From NCBI GenBank assembly GCA_900314935.1, contig OMXE01000005.1, positions 1 to 64,000 on the forward strand: 64,000 nucleotides of DNA. The letters are read 5' to 3'. The position numbers and the translations under genes were made by a program. This DNA is from an uncultured Prevotella sp. (GTDB taxonomy: Bacteria; Bacteroidota; Bacteroidia; Bacteroidales; Bacteroidaceae). The number at the start of each line of letters is the position of its first letter. The first letter of the stretch is position 1. Shown here piece by piece: positions 33,461 to 42,694 of the stretch. The notes beneath the pieces were generated by a model. The model had not been told where the DNA came from and ran no database searches. It saw nothing but the letters and a program-made list of their open reading frames with translations.

Positions 33461-34321
33461 TCAGTTTCTGGGCTTGATAGAATCCTGAGCAGCACGCATC
33501 AGATCGATACGCTCCTTCATCTTCGCATCGTCGATGATACACACATCGCGAAGGGTGCTGAAATCCGTACTCAGTCTGACCTGCAACTGCAGGGACAGAC
33601 CATCAAGCGACTTAAACACATACAACACCTTACCCACCTGCAGTCCAGGAGGGAAGATGCTGGAATAGCCACTGGTGACAACCTGATCGCCAGGTAGCAC
33701 CTTGGCATGCAAGGGAATATCGTTCACGTAAGCTTTGTCAGGACGTCTTCCTAACCAGTGCAGGTAGCCAAAATAGCCACGCTTATCGACAGTCACACTG
33801 ATGTTGGAATGACTGTTCAGTACAGGGATGACCACACAATACTTCTTGGAGACCATATAGACAATGCCGACCACTCCGTTGCCGCAGGCTACACCCATAT
33901 CCACACGAACACCATCATCACTACCCTTATCGAGCGTAATGAGGTTGTCGCGTTGATTAATTGAATTCGTGATTACCTTGGCGGGAATCAGCTTGTAGCT
34001 GCTGAGCATCTCCAACTGACTGCGTTTGGTGTAGTTCGTATCATTGGTTAACTCCACCATACGCTCTGTCAGATCCTTCACCTGCTCTTCCAGATACAAG
34101 TTCCGCTGCGTCAACTGCTCATTAACCTTCGTCAGACTGAAGAAGGATTTGGCCTGTGCGTCGAACTCATACACCTTCCCTGCAGCCACATTAGCTGATG
34201 AGAAGAATACGCTGCCCTGATAACTGTTATAACGAAACAGCAGTACCGCACAGATCACCTCCAAGATGACGAAGAGAAACCAATGGTTATATTTCGCGAT
34301 GAACGCCAGCAGATTCCGCAT
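33461..34321 (-). CDS. mreC: Rod shape-determining protein MreC
   Basis: A 286-residue periplasmic scaffold anchored by one N-terminal helix (WFLFVILEVICAVLLFRY). It has a coiled coil (VNEQLTQRNLYLEEQVKDLT) and two beta domains with NLITLDKGSDDGVRVDMGVA, NGVVGIVYMVSK and LPGDQVVTSGYSSIFPPGL. It activates PBP2-RodA. The gene is 22 bases after mreB and 7 bases before mreD. Confidence 0.92.
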   Translation of the reverse strand: MRNLLAFIAKYNHWFLFVILEVICAVLLFRYNSYQGSVFFSSANVAAGKVYEFDAQAKSFFSLTKVNEQLTQRNLYLEEQVKDLTERMVELTNDTNYTKRSQLEMLSSYKLIPAKVITNSINQRDNLITLDKGSDDGVRVDMGVACGNGVVGIVYMVSKKYCVVIPVLNSHSNISVTVDKRGYFGYLHWLGRRPDKAYVNDIPLHAKVLPGDQVVTSGYSSIFPPGLQVGKVLYVFKSLDGLSLQLQVRLSTDFSTLRDVCIIDDAKMKERIDLMRAAQDSIKPRN

Positions 34322-34343
34322 GTATCTCCCCCCGTTATCGTGG

Positions 34344-35366
34344 TTATCGCATCAGGAATGAGAAGCGATCAACATTGTTCAAGGCGATACCAGCTCCCTT
34401 TGCTACGCAATGGAGCGGATCCTCGGCTACAATGAAACGGATGTTGATCTTGTCGGACAAACGCTTGTCCAGACCGCGAAGCAAAGCACCACCACCAGTC
34501 AGGTAGATACCGTTCTTCACGATATCGGCGTACAGTTCAGGCGGTGTATTCTCCAAAGCGTTGAGCACAGCCGTCTCGATGCGTGCCACCGTCTTGTCCA
34601 GACAATGGGCAATCTCCTGATAGCATACAGGCACCTCCATGGGCAGAGCGGTGATACGGTTCGGACCCACAACAACAAAGTCCTCCGGTCCTTCTTCACC
34701 TAGATCAGTCAAGGCAGAACCTACACCGATCTTGATACGCTCGGCCATACGCTCAGACACCTTCACGTTATGCTGACGTGACATATATTCCTGGATATCA
34801 GCTGTCAGATCATCACCAGCCACCTTGATGGAGTTGTTGGCCACAATGCCACCGAGAGAAATCACGGCAATCTCCGTGGTACCACCACCAATATCCACAA
34901 TCATGTTTCCTTCCGGAGCCTCAACATCGAGACCGATACCGATAGCAGCAGCCATCGGCTCAAAGATCAGATACACATCACGTCCTCCAGCATGCTCAGC
35001 ACTGTCGCGTACAGCACGAAGCTCCACTTCGGTTGAACCAGAGGGTACACCGATGACCATTCGAAGGGAAGAGCTGAAGAGACGTGAGCCGGAGTGAACC
35101 ATCTTGATAAGACCGCGCATCATCTGCTCGCAAGCGGTGAAGTCGGCAATCACACCGTCACGCAACGGGCGAATCGTACGAATGCCCGGGTTCTCCTTTT
35201 CATACATCATCTTTGCCTTCTCGCCAACGGCAATCATCTTGTCGGTACGACGGTCGAGGGCAACTACAGAAGGTTCGTCCACCACAATCTTATCATCACT
35301 GATGATGATCGTGTTGGCCGTACCAAGGTCCATTGCAATTTCCTGAATAAATGAAAAAAATCCCAT
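34344..35366 (-). CDS. mreB: Actin-like filament protein MreB
   Basis: A 340-residue actin homologue: AMDLGTANTII phosphate-1 loop, IVDIGGGTTEIAVIS phosphate-2, GIYLTGGGALLRGL adenosine loop, with the usual LIFEPMAAAIG between. It polymerises under the membrane and positions lateral wall synthesis. The start follows purH(N) after 56 bases without a clear own promoter, so transcription may begin at the purine gene. Length is typical. Confidence 0.96.
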   Translation of the reverse strand: MGFFSFIQEIAMDLGTANTIIISDDKIVVDEPSVVALDRRTDKMIAVGEKAKMMYEKENPGIRTIRPLRDGVIADFTACEQMMRGLIKMVHSGSRLFSSSLRMVIGVPSGSTEVELRAVRDSAEHAGGRDVYLIFEPMAAAIGIGLDVEAPEGNMIVDIGGGTTEIAVISLGGIVANNSIKVAGDDLTADIQEYMSRQHNVKVSERMAERIKIGVGSALTDLGEEGPEDFVVVGPNRITALPMEVPVCYQEIAHCLDKTVARIETAVLNALENTPPELYADIVKNGIYLTGGGALLRGLDKRLSDKINIRFIVAEDPLHCVAKGAGIALNNVDRFSFLMR

Positions 35367-35422
35367 ATTCTCTATTTTATTTCTTTGCTAGTTGAACTAG
35401 AAACTCTAGTAATACCAGGTTA

Positions 35423-36022
35423 TTATTTCGCTGAAACAAACCAATTGTGAATGGCTGTATCGTAGTGGCTGCTCACGCCGAAAGCCCTTGTGGCGAACAT
35501 CTTACGATCTTCGATATCGGTTTCAGCCCCTTTCTTATTAAGGATATCCAGCAGTACGCTGTATTCTGCCTTGCTGGGAACGATGACCACATCCTTGAAG
35601 TTCTTGGCTCCGGCACGAATCAGTGAGATACCACCGATATCGATCTTCTCAATGATATCTGCTTCGCTGGCACCACTGGCCACAGTCTGCTCAAAAGGAT
35701 AGAGATCAACAATGACAAGGTCGATGGAAGGAATCTCATACTCCTTCATCTGTGCCTGATCACCCTCGTTGTCACGACGAGCCAAAATACCTCCGAACAC
35801 CTTCGGGTGCAAGGTCTTTACCCTACCTCCCAGAATAGAGGGATAGGTAGTTACACTCTCTACGGTTTGACACTCGTAGCCCAGCGATTCAATAAACTTC
35901 TGTGTTCCTCCTGTTGACAAGAACTTCACGCCTTCTGCATTCAGCTTGGCGAGCAGTTCATCCAATCCATCTTTGTGGAATACCGATACCAATGCGGTCT
36001 TGATTTTCTTTGTTCCAGCCAT
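35423..36022 (-). CDS. purH: IMP cyclohydrolase domain only (PurH N-terminal half)
   Basis: A 199-residue protein equal to the N-terminal MGS-like IMP cyclohydrolase domain of PurH: LVSVFHKDGLDELL, FLSTGGTQKFIESL, GRVKTLHPKVFGGILARR, IDLVIVDLYPFEQTV, EKIDIGGISLIRAGAKN. It ends at HYDTAIHNWFVSAK with a normal stop. In most bacteria this continues into the AICAR transformylase domain (full PurH ~510 residues). Here that activity is a separate gene at 56242-57426. From memory, full-length purH sits beside mreB in Bacteroides, so the position is conserved and the C-terminal half has been lost. Start at 36022 (MAGTKK). Confidence 0.9.
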   Translation of the reverse strand: MAGTKKIKTALVSVFHKDGLDELLAKLNAEGVKFLSTGGTQKFIESLGYECQTVESVTTYPSILGGRVKTLHPKVFGGILARRDNEGDQAQMKEYEIPSIDLVIVDLYPFEQTVASGASEADIIEKIDIGGISLIRAGAKNFKDVVIVPSKAEYSVLLDILNKKGAETDIEDRKMFATRAFGVSSHYDTAIHNWFVSAK

Positions 36023-36050
36023 ATCTTTATTATGCATTACTATAGGGGTG

Positions 36051-36058
36051 CAAAATTA
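36051..36058 (-). promoter_or_regulatory. Promoter -7 box of purH(N)-mreBCD-mrdA-rodA
   Basis: TAATTTTG on the minus strand, 28 bases before the purH(N) start. No clear -33 box. Confidence 0.45.
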
Positions 36059-36160
36059 CAAAAATTAAGTGAATGTCCCGAAGAAAATCCCGTAAATTTT
36101 TCCTAACGGGCTATTAATTTATCACAAATCAAACCATCAACGTTTTTTTTGCCGAAAAAG

Positions 36161-36192
36161 TTTGGCGGTCTGCTTGATTTGTACTACCTTTG
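36161..36192 (+). promoter_or_regulatory. Promoter of tRNA-Val
   Basis: TTTG (36161-36164), 20 bases, TACCTTTG (36185-36192), ending 15 bases before the mature tRNA. Confidence 0.7.
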
Positions 36193-36207
36193 CATCCGCA
36201 AAACTTC

Positions 36208-36282
36208 AGGGGCGTAGCTCAGCTGGTTTAGAGCGCTTCAGTCACATTGAAGAGGTCATCGGTTCGAACCCGATCGTCCCTA
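36208..36282 (+). tRNA. tRNA-Val (anticodon CAC)
   Basis: A 75-base cloverleaf: acceptor AGGGGCG/CGTCCCT (one G-T), D arm GCTC...GAGC, anticodon stem CTTCA/TGAAG with loop GTCACAT giving anticodon CAC at 36243-36245, five-base variable loop, T arm ATCGG-TTCGAAC-CCGAT, discriminator A. CCA is not fully encoded (ACCC follows). Confidence 0.9.
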
Positions 36283-36371
36283 CCCTTCCCCAAATATTAT
36301 TCTTTCACCAGCAGTGTCATCATCATGGCATTCCTGCCTTTATTATGGTACTTTTCGCTTATTGAAAACAA

Positions 36372-36400
36372 ATGCGGAAAGCCTCATCGACTCTCCGCAT
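36372..36400 (-). terminator. Hairpin between the convergent tRNAs
   Basis: Stem ATGCGGA / TCCGCAT. On the minus strand it is followed by TGTTTTC, so it probably ends the tRNA-Met transcript. Confidence 0.55.
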
Positions 36401-36403
36401 TCG

Positions 36404-36477
36404 TAGCGGGGGTGGGTCACGATCCCACGACCTCCGGATTATGAATCCGACGCTCTAACCAGCTGAGCTACCCCGCC
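36404..36477 (-). tRNA. tRNA-Met (anticodon CAT)
   Basis: A 74-base cloverleaf on the minus strand: acceptor GGCGGGG/CCCCGCT, D arm GCTC...GAGC, anticodon stem CGGAT/ATCCG with loop TCATA flanked as TTCATAA (CAT at 36443-36441), T stem GTGGG/CCCAC, discriminator A. The T loop reads ATCGTGA, so position 54 is A and 58 is T instead of the usual T54 and A58. The G1-T72 wobble and regular D arm suggest an elongator, but initiator identity is not excluded. Confidence 0.85.
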
Positions 36478-36507
36478 AACAAGTGTCCTTAACTCGTTTT
36501 GCGGGTG

Positions 36508-36538
36508 CAAAGGTACATAAAATATTTAAATGGCCAAA
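36508..36538 (-). promoter_or_regulatory. Promoter of tRNA-Met
   Basis: On the minus strand TTTG (36538-36535), 19 bases, TACCTTTG (36515-36508). Confidence 0.65.
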
Positions 36539-36686
36539 AATAATTAAGAATAATTTTCCGATATCCCGATTTTTTTTGTAAATTTGCCAACAAGTTAGCA
36601 AAATACGACTTTCATAAGTAAAGAACACAAAGAAAAGGAGGGAAAGTTAGGGATTGCAACAATTGAGTTAGCGAAATAGCCAGCTT

Positions 36687-37085
36687 ATGGAGAAACGAAG
36701 ATTTAGTATTGAAAAAGAGTTAAGATGCAAAAGTGCAAATATCATCTGGCCCCTGCTGAGTACGCCTGAGGGACTGTCGAAATGGATTGCCGATGAAGTG
36801 GAACGGGATGGTGACCAATTGCGATTCACTTGGGGAGAAGTGTGGAGCCACCACGAAATCAAAACAGCCTCCGTATTGGAAGAGGCTCGGGGTGAATATA
36901 TCCGTTATTCCTGGGAAAACGGTATCGACGAGGATGATTTTTGGGAACTGCGCATAGAGAAGAGTGATATCACCGGTGACTATATCCTGATTATTACGGA
37001 TCATGCCCTGCCGGAAGATATCGAGAGTTTGGAATCCATTTGGGAGAGCAACCTTGAACAGTTGCATCATACCACGGGGTTGTAG
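36687..37085 (+). CDS. START-like domain protein
   Basis: A 132-residue cytoplasmic protein of the Bacteroidetes-conserved START-like family (related to the SRPBCC/AHSA1 fold). It shows RFSIEKELRCKSANIIWPLL, STPEGLSKWIADEVERDGDQ, FTWGEVWSHHEIKTA, YIRYSWEN and the C-terminal helix IESIWESNLEQLHHTTGL-type segment. Such folds enclose a hydrophobic cavity; the ligand is unknown. Its promoter is TAAATTTG at 36579-36586. It precedes the permease gene by 119 bases, most of which is the promoter-carrying repeat. Confidence 0.78.
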   Translation: MEKRRFSIEKELRCKSANIIWPLLSTPEGLSKWIADEVERDGDQLRFTWGEVWSHHEIKTASVLEEARGEYIRYSWENGIDEDDFWELRIEKSDITGDYILIITDHALPEDIESLESIWESNLEQLHHTTGL

Positions 37086-37177
37086 TAACTTTGGCTGCGC
37101 CGAAGTTTCTTTCACTCGAAAATGAAAAGAAAAGTAAACTTTCCTTTTGCATTTTGCTCGTTTATCCGTAACTTTGC
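37086..37177 (+). repeat. Promoter-carrying repeat upstream of the LptF/G-family gene
   Basis: Starts TAACTTTGGCTGCGCCGAAG and ends TTATCCGTAACTTTGCACC. It aligns with 25579-25671. Inner promoter: TTTG (37146-37149), 19 bases, TAACTTTG (37169-37176), 28 bases before the start codon. Confidence 0.8.
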
Positions 37178-37204
37178 ACCCCGTATTAGTGTGTAAGGTA
37201 TTAT

Positions 37205-39100
37205 ATGTTCAGAATCAAGAAACTCGACATCTTCATCACGAAGCAGTTCTGTCTGCTTTTTGTGGGAACCTTTTTCGTCTGCCTGTTCGTGCTGATGATG
37301 CAGTTCCTTTGGCGTTATATTGATGAACTCATCGGTAAAGGACTGTCAATGGAGGTGATGGCACAGTTCTTCTGGTACATGGCACTGATGCTGATACCCC
37401 AAGCACTGCCGCTTGCTATCCTATTGTCGTCACTGATTACCTACGGAAACCTAGGTGAGAGTAGTGAGTTGACAGCCATCAAAGCTGCAGGCATCTCCCT
37501 GATGCAGTCGTTCCGTTCCCTGATTTTCCTCACGATTCTCATTATGCTTGGGTCTTTCTATTTCCAGAACGTGATTGGTCCGAAGGCGAACATGTCATTT
37601 GCCCAGTTGCTGATATCCATGAAGCAGAAGAGTCCTGAACTGGAGATTCCTGAGGGCATCTTCTATGACGGCATCCCCAAGACGAACCTGTATGTACAGA
37701 AGAAGGATACGAAGACCGGTATGCTCTATGGTATGATGATCTACCGTATGACCGACAGTTTTGAAGATGCGGCCATCATCCTGGCTGATTCCGGCATGTT
37801 GCAGAGTACAGCGGAGAAGAAACACCTGCTACTTACTCTCTACAGCGGTGAATGGTTCGAGAACATGAAAGCCACAGGACTCACCGTACCCTACCGGCGG
37901 GAAACATTCGCACAGAAACGTATTGTACTGGATTTCGATGCCGATTTCAACATGACTGATGTAGGAGTATTGGCAAACAATGCCAAGGGAAAGAGTCTGC
38001 AACAGATCCGGAACGACGTGGACTCGCTAAACCACGAATACGACAGTATCGGCAGGGCTTTCTATCAAGATGCCAAACGAGCTTTCTACACAACAGGGAA
38101 CCTATCGAAACAAGACTCGCTGAGAGCCGTGAAAATGGCTGCCACCAAGTCGTTCAACATCGATACCGTCATCAACCGACTGTCGGCCGATGAACGTCAA
38201 CGGGCGATGTCATTATCAAGGAACAAGATACAGACGGAGAAACAGAATATGGAATTCAAATCCCTTATCACTTCCGAGGGAGATCGTGTGATCCGTTCGC
38301 ACCATATCTGGGCCATCGACAAGTTTACGCTGTCGCTCTCTTGTCTGCTCTTTTTCTTCATCGGAGCACCACTTGGAGCCATTATCCGAAAAGGTGGACT
38401 GGGTATTCCCGTTATTATCTCGGTATTGGTATTCATCATCTACTATATCCTTGACAATACAGGATACCAGATGTCTCGACGCGGCATATGGGCTGTATGG
38501 TTCGGTAAGGGTATCGCCACTGCAGTACTCACGCCCGTAGCCGTGTTCTTCACTTATAAGGCGAACAACGATTCAGTAGTATTCAACCTCGACCTCTACC
38601 GCACCTTCATGATGAAGATGCTGGGCTTACGTCTGAAACGACACGTGATGGCCAAGGAAGTGATCATCGAAGATCCCCATTACAAGGAGGATGCCGAGAT
38701 ACTGACGCGGATCAACGAGGAGATTACAACCTATGCCCATGAGCATAAGCTTTATCGCCTGCCAAATCCCATCAAGGTGTTCTTCAAGTATGAGCCCGAC
38801 CATAAGATTGAACACATCAGCGAAGAGATGGAAAAAGTGATCGACGATTTGGCCAACACCCGCGACAAGGTGATTATGACAGAACTTAATCACTTCCCCG
38901 TTGTATCGACAAAGGCTCATACACGACCCTTTGAGCGCCGCTGGATGAACATTGTGGCTGCTGTCATCATCCCGGTAGGTCTCTTCCTCTATCTAAGAAT
39001 GTGGTCATTCCGACTGCGTTTGTACAGAGACCTGAAAACCATCAAGCAGACAAGTACGAATATCGTGAACAGGATCCATGAGATGATTCACACAGAATGA
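37205..39100 (+). CDS. LptF/LptG-family permease
   Basis: A 631-residue inner-membrane protein of the YjgP/YjgQ family. It has N-terminal membrane helices (LDIFITKQFCLLFVGTFFVC), the conserved ALPLAILLSSLITYGNLGESSE-type segment, a periplasmic beta domain (~130-340), and C-terminal helices (FFIGAPLGAIIRKGGLGIPV). LptF/G with LptB2 extract lipopolysaccharide from the inner membrane. The protein is longer than E. coli LptF/G (~360), with an added C-terminal cytoplasmic part and a further membrane helix near the end, as in Bacteroidales homologues. ribBA follows after 22 bases. Confidence 0.87.
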   Translation: MFRIKKLDIFITKQFCLLFVGTFFVCLFVLMMQFLWRYIDELIGKGLSMEVMAQFFWYMALMLIPQALPLAILLSSLITYGNLGESSELTAIKAAGISLMQSFRSLIFLTILIMLGSFYFQNVIGPKANMSFAQLLISMKQKSPELEIPEGIFYDGIPKTNLYVQKKDTKTGMLYGMMIYRMTDSFEDAAIILADSGMLQSTAEKKHLLLTLYSGEWFENMKATGLTVPYRRETFAQKRIVLDFDADFNMTDVGVLANNAKGKSLQQIRNDVDSLNHEYDSIGRAFYQDAKRAFYTTGNLSKQDSLRAVKMAATKSFNIDTVINRLSADERQRAMSLSRNKIQTEKQNMEFKSLITSEGDRVIRSHHIWAIDKFTLSLSCLLFFFIGAPLGAIIRKGGLGIPVIISVLVFIIYYILDNTGYQMSRRGIWAVWFGKGIATAVLTPVAVFFTYKANNDSVVFNLDLYRTFMMKMLGLRLKRHVMAKEVIIEDPHYKEDAEILTRINEEITTYAHEHKLYRLPNPIKVFFKYEPDHKIEHISEEMEKVIDDLANTRDKVIMTELNHFPVVSTKAHTRPFERRWMNIVAAVIIPVGLFLYLRMWSFRLRLYRDLKTIKQTSTNIVNRIHEMIHTE

Positions 39101-39122
39101 TATATATAATAAGGTATAAGAC

Positions 39123-40331
39123 ATGGATGAATGGAAACTCAATAGTATAGATGAAGCGATAAACGACATCAGAGACGGGAAATTCGTCATCGTAGTGGAT
39201 GATGAGGACCGTGAGAACGAAGGTGACCTGATCTGCGCGGCAGAAAAAATCACCCCCGAGATGGTGAACTTCATGCTGAAGGAAGCGCGGGGTATCCTGT
39301 GCGCACCTATCACCATCTCACGATGTGAAGAACTCGACCTGCCCCACCAAGTGGTGGAGAACACCTCTGTATTAGGCACCCCCTTCACCATTACCGTTGA
39401 CAAGCTCGAAGGATGCACAACAGGCGTATCGGCTCACGACCGCGCTGCAACCATCCGTGCCTTGGCCGATCCCACGTCCACACCGCAGACATTCGGTCGA
39501 CCAGGACATGTCAATCCGCTCTATGCCCAGGAGAATGGTGTATTGAAACGAAGCGGACATACAGAAGCGGCTATCGACCTCTGTAAGATGGCCGGACTAT
39601 ATCCTGCTGGTGCCCTTATGGAAATCATGAACGAAGACGGTACGATGGCTCGCATGCCCCAGCTGATGGCCTTTGCCCGTCAGCACAACATGAAGATCAT
39701 CACCATCAAAGACATGATAGCCTACCGACTGAAACAGGACTCACTGGTAGAGATGGGTGAAGAGGTGGATATGCCTACCGCTTACGGACATTTCCGGTTG
39801 ATACCGTTCAGACAGATCAGTAACGGACTGGAGCACTTTGCCTTGATCAAAGGGGAGTGGCAAGAGGGAGAGCCCATTATGGTACGCGTTCATTCTTCGT
39901 GTGCCACCGGTGATATTCTCGGCAGTATGCGCTGCGATTGCGGCGAGCAACTCCACAAGGCCATGCAGATGATTGACAAGGAAGGAAAGGGCGTCGTGGT
40001 CTATATGCAGCAGGAAGGAAGGGGTATCGGACTGATGAACAAGATTGCTGCCTATAAGCTGCAGGAGGAAGGGCTGGACACCGTGGAGGCCAACGTGCAC
40101 CTGGGATTCAAGCCTGATGAACGCGACTACGGCTGCGGTGCTCAGATCTTGGCCAAACTGGGTGTGAGAAAGATGCGCCTGCTTACCAACAACCCCGTAA
40201 AGCGTGTAGGATTAGAGGCCTACGGTTTGGAGATTGTGGAGAATGTCCCCATCGAAGTAAAGCCCAACGAATACAACCTTCGCTATTTGAAGACGAAGAA
40301 AGACAGAATGGGACATATTCTGCATCTTTAA
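39123..40331 (+). CDS. ribBA: Bifunctional DHBP synthase / GTP cyclohydrolase II
   Basis: A 402-residue riboflavin-pathway enzyme. Residues 1-~205 are 3,4-dihydroxy-2-butanone-4-phosphate synthase ([53 protein letters not shown]). Residues ~210-402 are GTP cyclohydrolase II with zinc ligands in [10 protein letters not shown] (and the preceding CATGD), and [15 protein letters not shown]. Both active sites look intact. It probably shares the transcript of the upstream permease. Confidence 0.95.
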   Translation: MDEWKLNSIDEAINDIRDGKFVIVVDDEDRENEGDLICAAEKITPEMVNFMLKEARGILCAPITISRCEELDLPHQVVENTSVLGTPFTITVDKLEGCTTGVSAHDRAATIRALADPTSTPQTFGRPGHVNPLYAQENGVLKRSGHTEAAIDLCKMAGLYPAGALMEIMNEDGTMARMPQLMAFARQHNMKIITIKDMIAYRLKQDSLVEMGEEVDMPTAYGHFRLIPFRQISNGLEHFALIKGEWQEGEPIMVRVHSSCATGDILGSMRCDCGEQLHKAMQMIDKEGKGVVVYMQQEGRGIGLMNKIAAYKLQEEGLDTVEANVHLGFKPDERDYGCGAQILAKLGVRKMRLLTNNPVKRVGLEAYGLEIVENVPIEVKPNEYNLRYLKTKKDRMGHILHL

Positions 40332-40408
40332 TTAAAAAAATGACACTTTCTTTCGTTATTCACGAATAAATTGATTACTTTTGCACGAATTTATTAGAAT
40401 ACGTTAAT

Positions 40409-41602
40409 ATGGCTCAATTATCCAGTCGCCTAAACAGACTCGCAGCGTCAGCTACGCTGGCCATGTCTCAGAAGAGCAGCGAGATGAAAGCCCAAGGCAT
40501 CGATGTGATCAATATGAGTGTGGGAGAACCTGACTTCAACACACCCGACCATATCAAGGCAGCTGCCCAAAAGGCTATCGACAACAACTACTCCAAGTAT
40601 TCCCCCGTGGCAGGCTATCCTGATCTGCGCAAGGCCATCGTTGCCAAGCTGAAGAACGAGAACGGTCTCGACTATACGGCTGCCGAGATATCTGTCAGCA
40701 ATGGTGCCAAGCAATGCGTGTGCAATGCTGTCCTGGCTTTGGTGGACGACGGTGATGAGGTGATCATCCCCGCCCCATACTGGGTGAGCTATCCGCAGAT
40801 GGTGAAGTTGGCTGGCGGAACACCTGTTATCGTACCTGCCGGATTTGAGCAGGACTTCAAGATGACAGCCCAGCAACTGGAGGAAGCCATCACGCCCAAG
40901 ACACGCATGCTGATACTCTGCTCTCCGAGTAATCCTACCGGAAGTGTTTACACCGCAGAGGAACTGGCAGCTCTTGCCGAAGTGATTCTCAAGCATGATG
41001 ACCTCTTCGTATTGGCTGATGAGATTTACGAGCATATCAACTATACGGGTAAGCATGCCAGTATCGCATCCATTCCGGGTATGAAAGAGCGCTCCATCAT
41101 CATCAACGGAGTGAGCAAGGCATATGCCATGACTGGATGGCGCATCGGTTTCGCCGCTGCTCCTGAATGGATCATCAAGGGTCTTAACAAACTCCAGGGA
41201 CAATATACCAGCGGACCGTGCAGTGTGAGTCAGAAAGCAGCTGAAGAAGCCTATGTGGCCTCGCAGCAGTGCGTTGAAGACATGCGAATTGCCTTTGAAC
41301 GCCGCCGTAACCTGATTGTGGAACTGGCGAAAGACATCCCAGGACTGGAAGTAAATGTGCCGCAAGGAGCCTTCTACCTGTTCCCCAAATGCAGCAGTTT
41401 CTTTGGGAAAACCGACGGCAAGAGGGTGATCAACAACTCGTCTGACTTGGCCATGTACCTGTTGGAAGAAGGGCATGTTGCCACTGTAGGAGGCGATGCA
41501 TTCGGAGACCCCGAGTGTTTCCGCATGAGCTATGCCACCAGCGACGACAATATCCGCGAGGCCATGAAGAGGATCAAGACATGTTTGTCAAAACTGCAAT
41601 AA
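40409..41602 (+). CDS. aspC: Pyridoxal-phosphate aspartate aminotransferase
   Basis: A 397-residue class I aminotransferase. Visible: MSVGEPDFNTPDHI, SNGAKQCVCNAV, PAPYWVSYPQMV, CSPSNPTGSVYTAEEL, LADEIYEHI, the PLP lysine in NGVSKAYAMTGWRIGF, and the C-terminal FRMSYATSDDNI arginine. These fit the bacterial 1-gamma aspartate aminotransferase group (some members also accept prephenate). Promoter TACTTTTG lies at about 40376-40383. Exact substrate cannot be told by eye. Confidence 0.9.
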   Translation: MAQLSSRLNRLAASATLAMSQKSSEMKAQGIDVINMSVGEPDFNTPDHIKAAAQKAIDNNYSKYSPVAGYPDLRKAIVAKLKNENGLDYTAAEISVSNGAKQCVCNAVLALVDDGDEVIIPAPYWVSYPQMVKLAGGTPVIVPAGFEQDFKMTAQQLEEAITPKTRMLILCSPSNPTGSVYTAEELAALAEVILKHDDLFVLADEIYEHINYTGKHASIASIPGMKERSIIINGVSKAYAMTGWRIGFAAAPEWIIKGLNKLQGQYTSGPCSVSQKAAEEAYVASQQCVEDMRIAFERRRNLIVELAKDIPGLEVNVPQGAFYLFPKCSSFFGKTDGKRVINNSSDLAMYLLEEGHVATVGGDAFGDPECFRMSYATSDDNIREAMKRIKTCLSKLQ

Positions 41603-41702
41603 GGACACCTTTGAGTGCTTCCATAGAAAGGCATAAGGACAAAGAAATCAAAAATCCCAAGTTAAATCTTCTTAATTGTTCGGATAGTTCCCGTTTAATT
41701 GC

Positions 41703-41710
41703 TATCTTTG
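41703..41710 (+). promoter_or_regulatory. Promoter -7 box of the Ton operon
   Basis: TATCTTTG about 112 bases before exbB, which implies a long leader. No exact TTTG at standard spacing. Confidence 0.5.
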
Positions 41711-41821
41711 CCAAGTCTATGTGACAATTTCGGCAGGGTAGTCTTATTGGGAAGGCCCTGAAGATTAGAAAAAGAGAATTTTAAACTTAATTTTTTAATA
41801 ACTAAAATTTAATTCAAAATT

Positions 41822-42661
41822 ATGGCAACTACACAAGCAAAAGCAGCGAATCCTAAGAAAAAGTCAGGATTCCAGGGAGTTCAAGCAGCTATTTGGATCA
41901 TTGTTATCTGTTTCATTTTGGCTGTATGTTTCTACAAATTCGTGCTCGGTAACCCGGCAAACTTCGTTGACGGAAATCCTGAGAACGCCGTTAAGGACGG
42001 TAGCCTCTTAGGTCTCGTGTACAAAGGTGGTATCGTGGTGCCTGTGATCATCACATTGCTGTTCACCGTTATCGCACTGAGCATCGAGCGCTGGCTCGCT
42101 CTCCGCACTGCATTTGGTAAGGGCAAGCTCCCCAAGTTCGTGACTAACATCAAGGCCGCTCTGAAGGCTAACGATTTCGCAAAGGCTCAGAAGCTCTGCG
42201 ACGAGCAGAAGGGTTCTGTTGCTAACGTAATCGGTGCTACACTTGCAACTTACAAGAAGATGGAAGAGACCACTGGTATGAACAAGGAAGAGAAGATCGC
42301 TAAGATCCAGGCAGCTTACGACGAGGCTACACAGCTCGAGATGCCGACTCTGCAGATGAACATGCCTATCCTCGCAACCATCGTTACTCTGGGTACCCTT
42401 ACCGCTCTGTTCGGTACTGTGGTTGGTATGATCCGTTCATTCGCCGCTCTGGCAGCCGGTGGTGGTGGTGACTCACTCGCTCTGTCTCAAGGTATTTCTG
42501 AGGCCCTTGTGAACACCGCATCTGGTATTTTGACATCATGGGGTGCTGTGATCGCCTATAACTATTACACCAACAAGATCGACAAGCTTACTTACGCTCT
42601 CGACGAGGTTAACTACACCATCGCCCAGACCTACGCAGACAACCACAAGGATGAGGCTTAA
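41822..42661 (+). CDS. exbB: ExbB/TolQ/MotA-type proton channel
   Basis: A 279-residue inner-membrane protein with an N-terminal helix, a second helix (VVPVIITLLFTVIALSIERW), a cytoplasmic loop, and two conserved C-terminal helices (LGTLTALFGTVVGMIRSFAA and ALVNTASGILTSWGAVIAY). It forms the proton channel that energises TonB. First gene of a six-gene run (exbB-exbD-exbD-tonB-pstS-like-TPR). Confidence 0.92.
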   Translation: MATTQAKAANPKKKSGFQGVQAAIWIIVICFILAVCFYKFVLGNPANFVDGNPENAVKDGSLLGLVYKGGIVVPVIITLLFTVIALSIERWLALRTAFGKGKLPKFVTNIKAALKANDFAKAQKLCDEQKGSVANVIGATLATYKKMEETTGMNKEEKIAKIQAAYDEATQLEMPTLQMNMPILATIVTLGTLTALFGTVVGMIRSFAALAAGGGGDSLALSQGISEALVNTASGILTSWGAVIAYNYYTNKIDKLTYALDEVNYTIAQTYADNHKDEA

Positions 42662-42694
42662 TTTTTGCTAACCCTTTTAAAACATTTATCAATT

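Noticed and set aside
36162..36365. Two short frames across the tRNA-Val region
   Set aside because: They read through a tRNA gene.
40448..41476. 342-codon minus-strand frame in the aminotransferase gene
   Set aside because: Antisense shadow; the plus strand carries all aminotransferase motifs.
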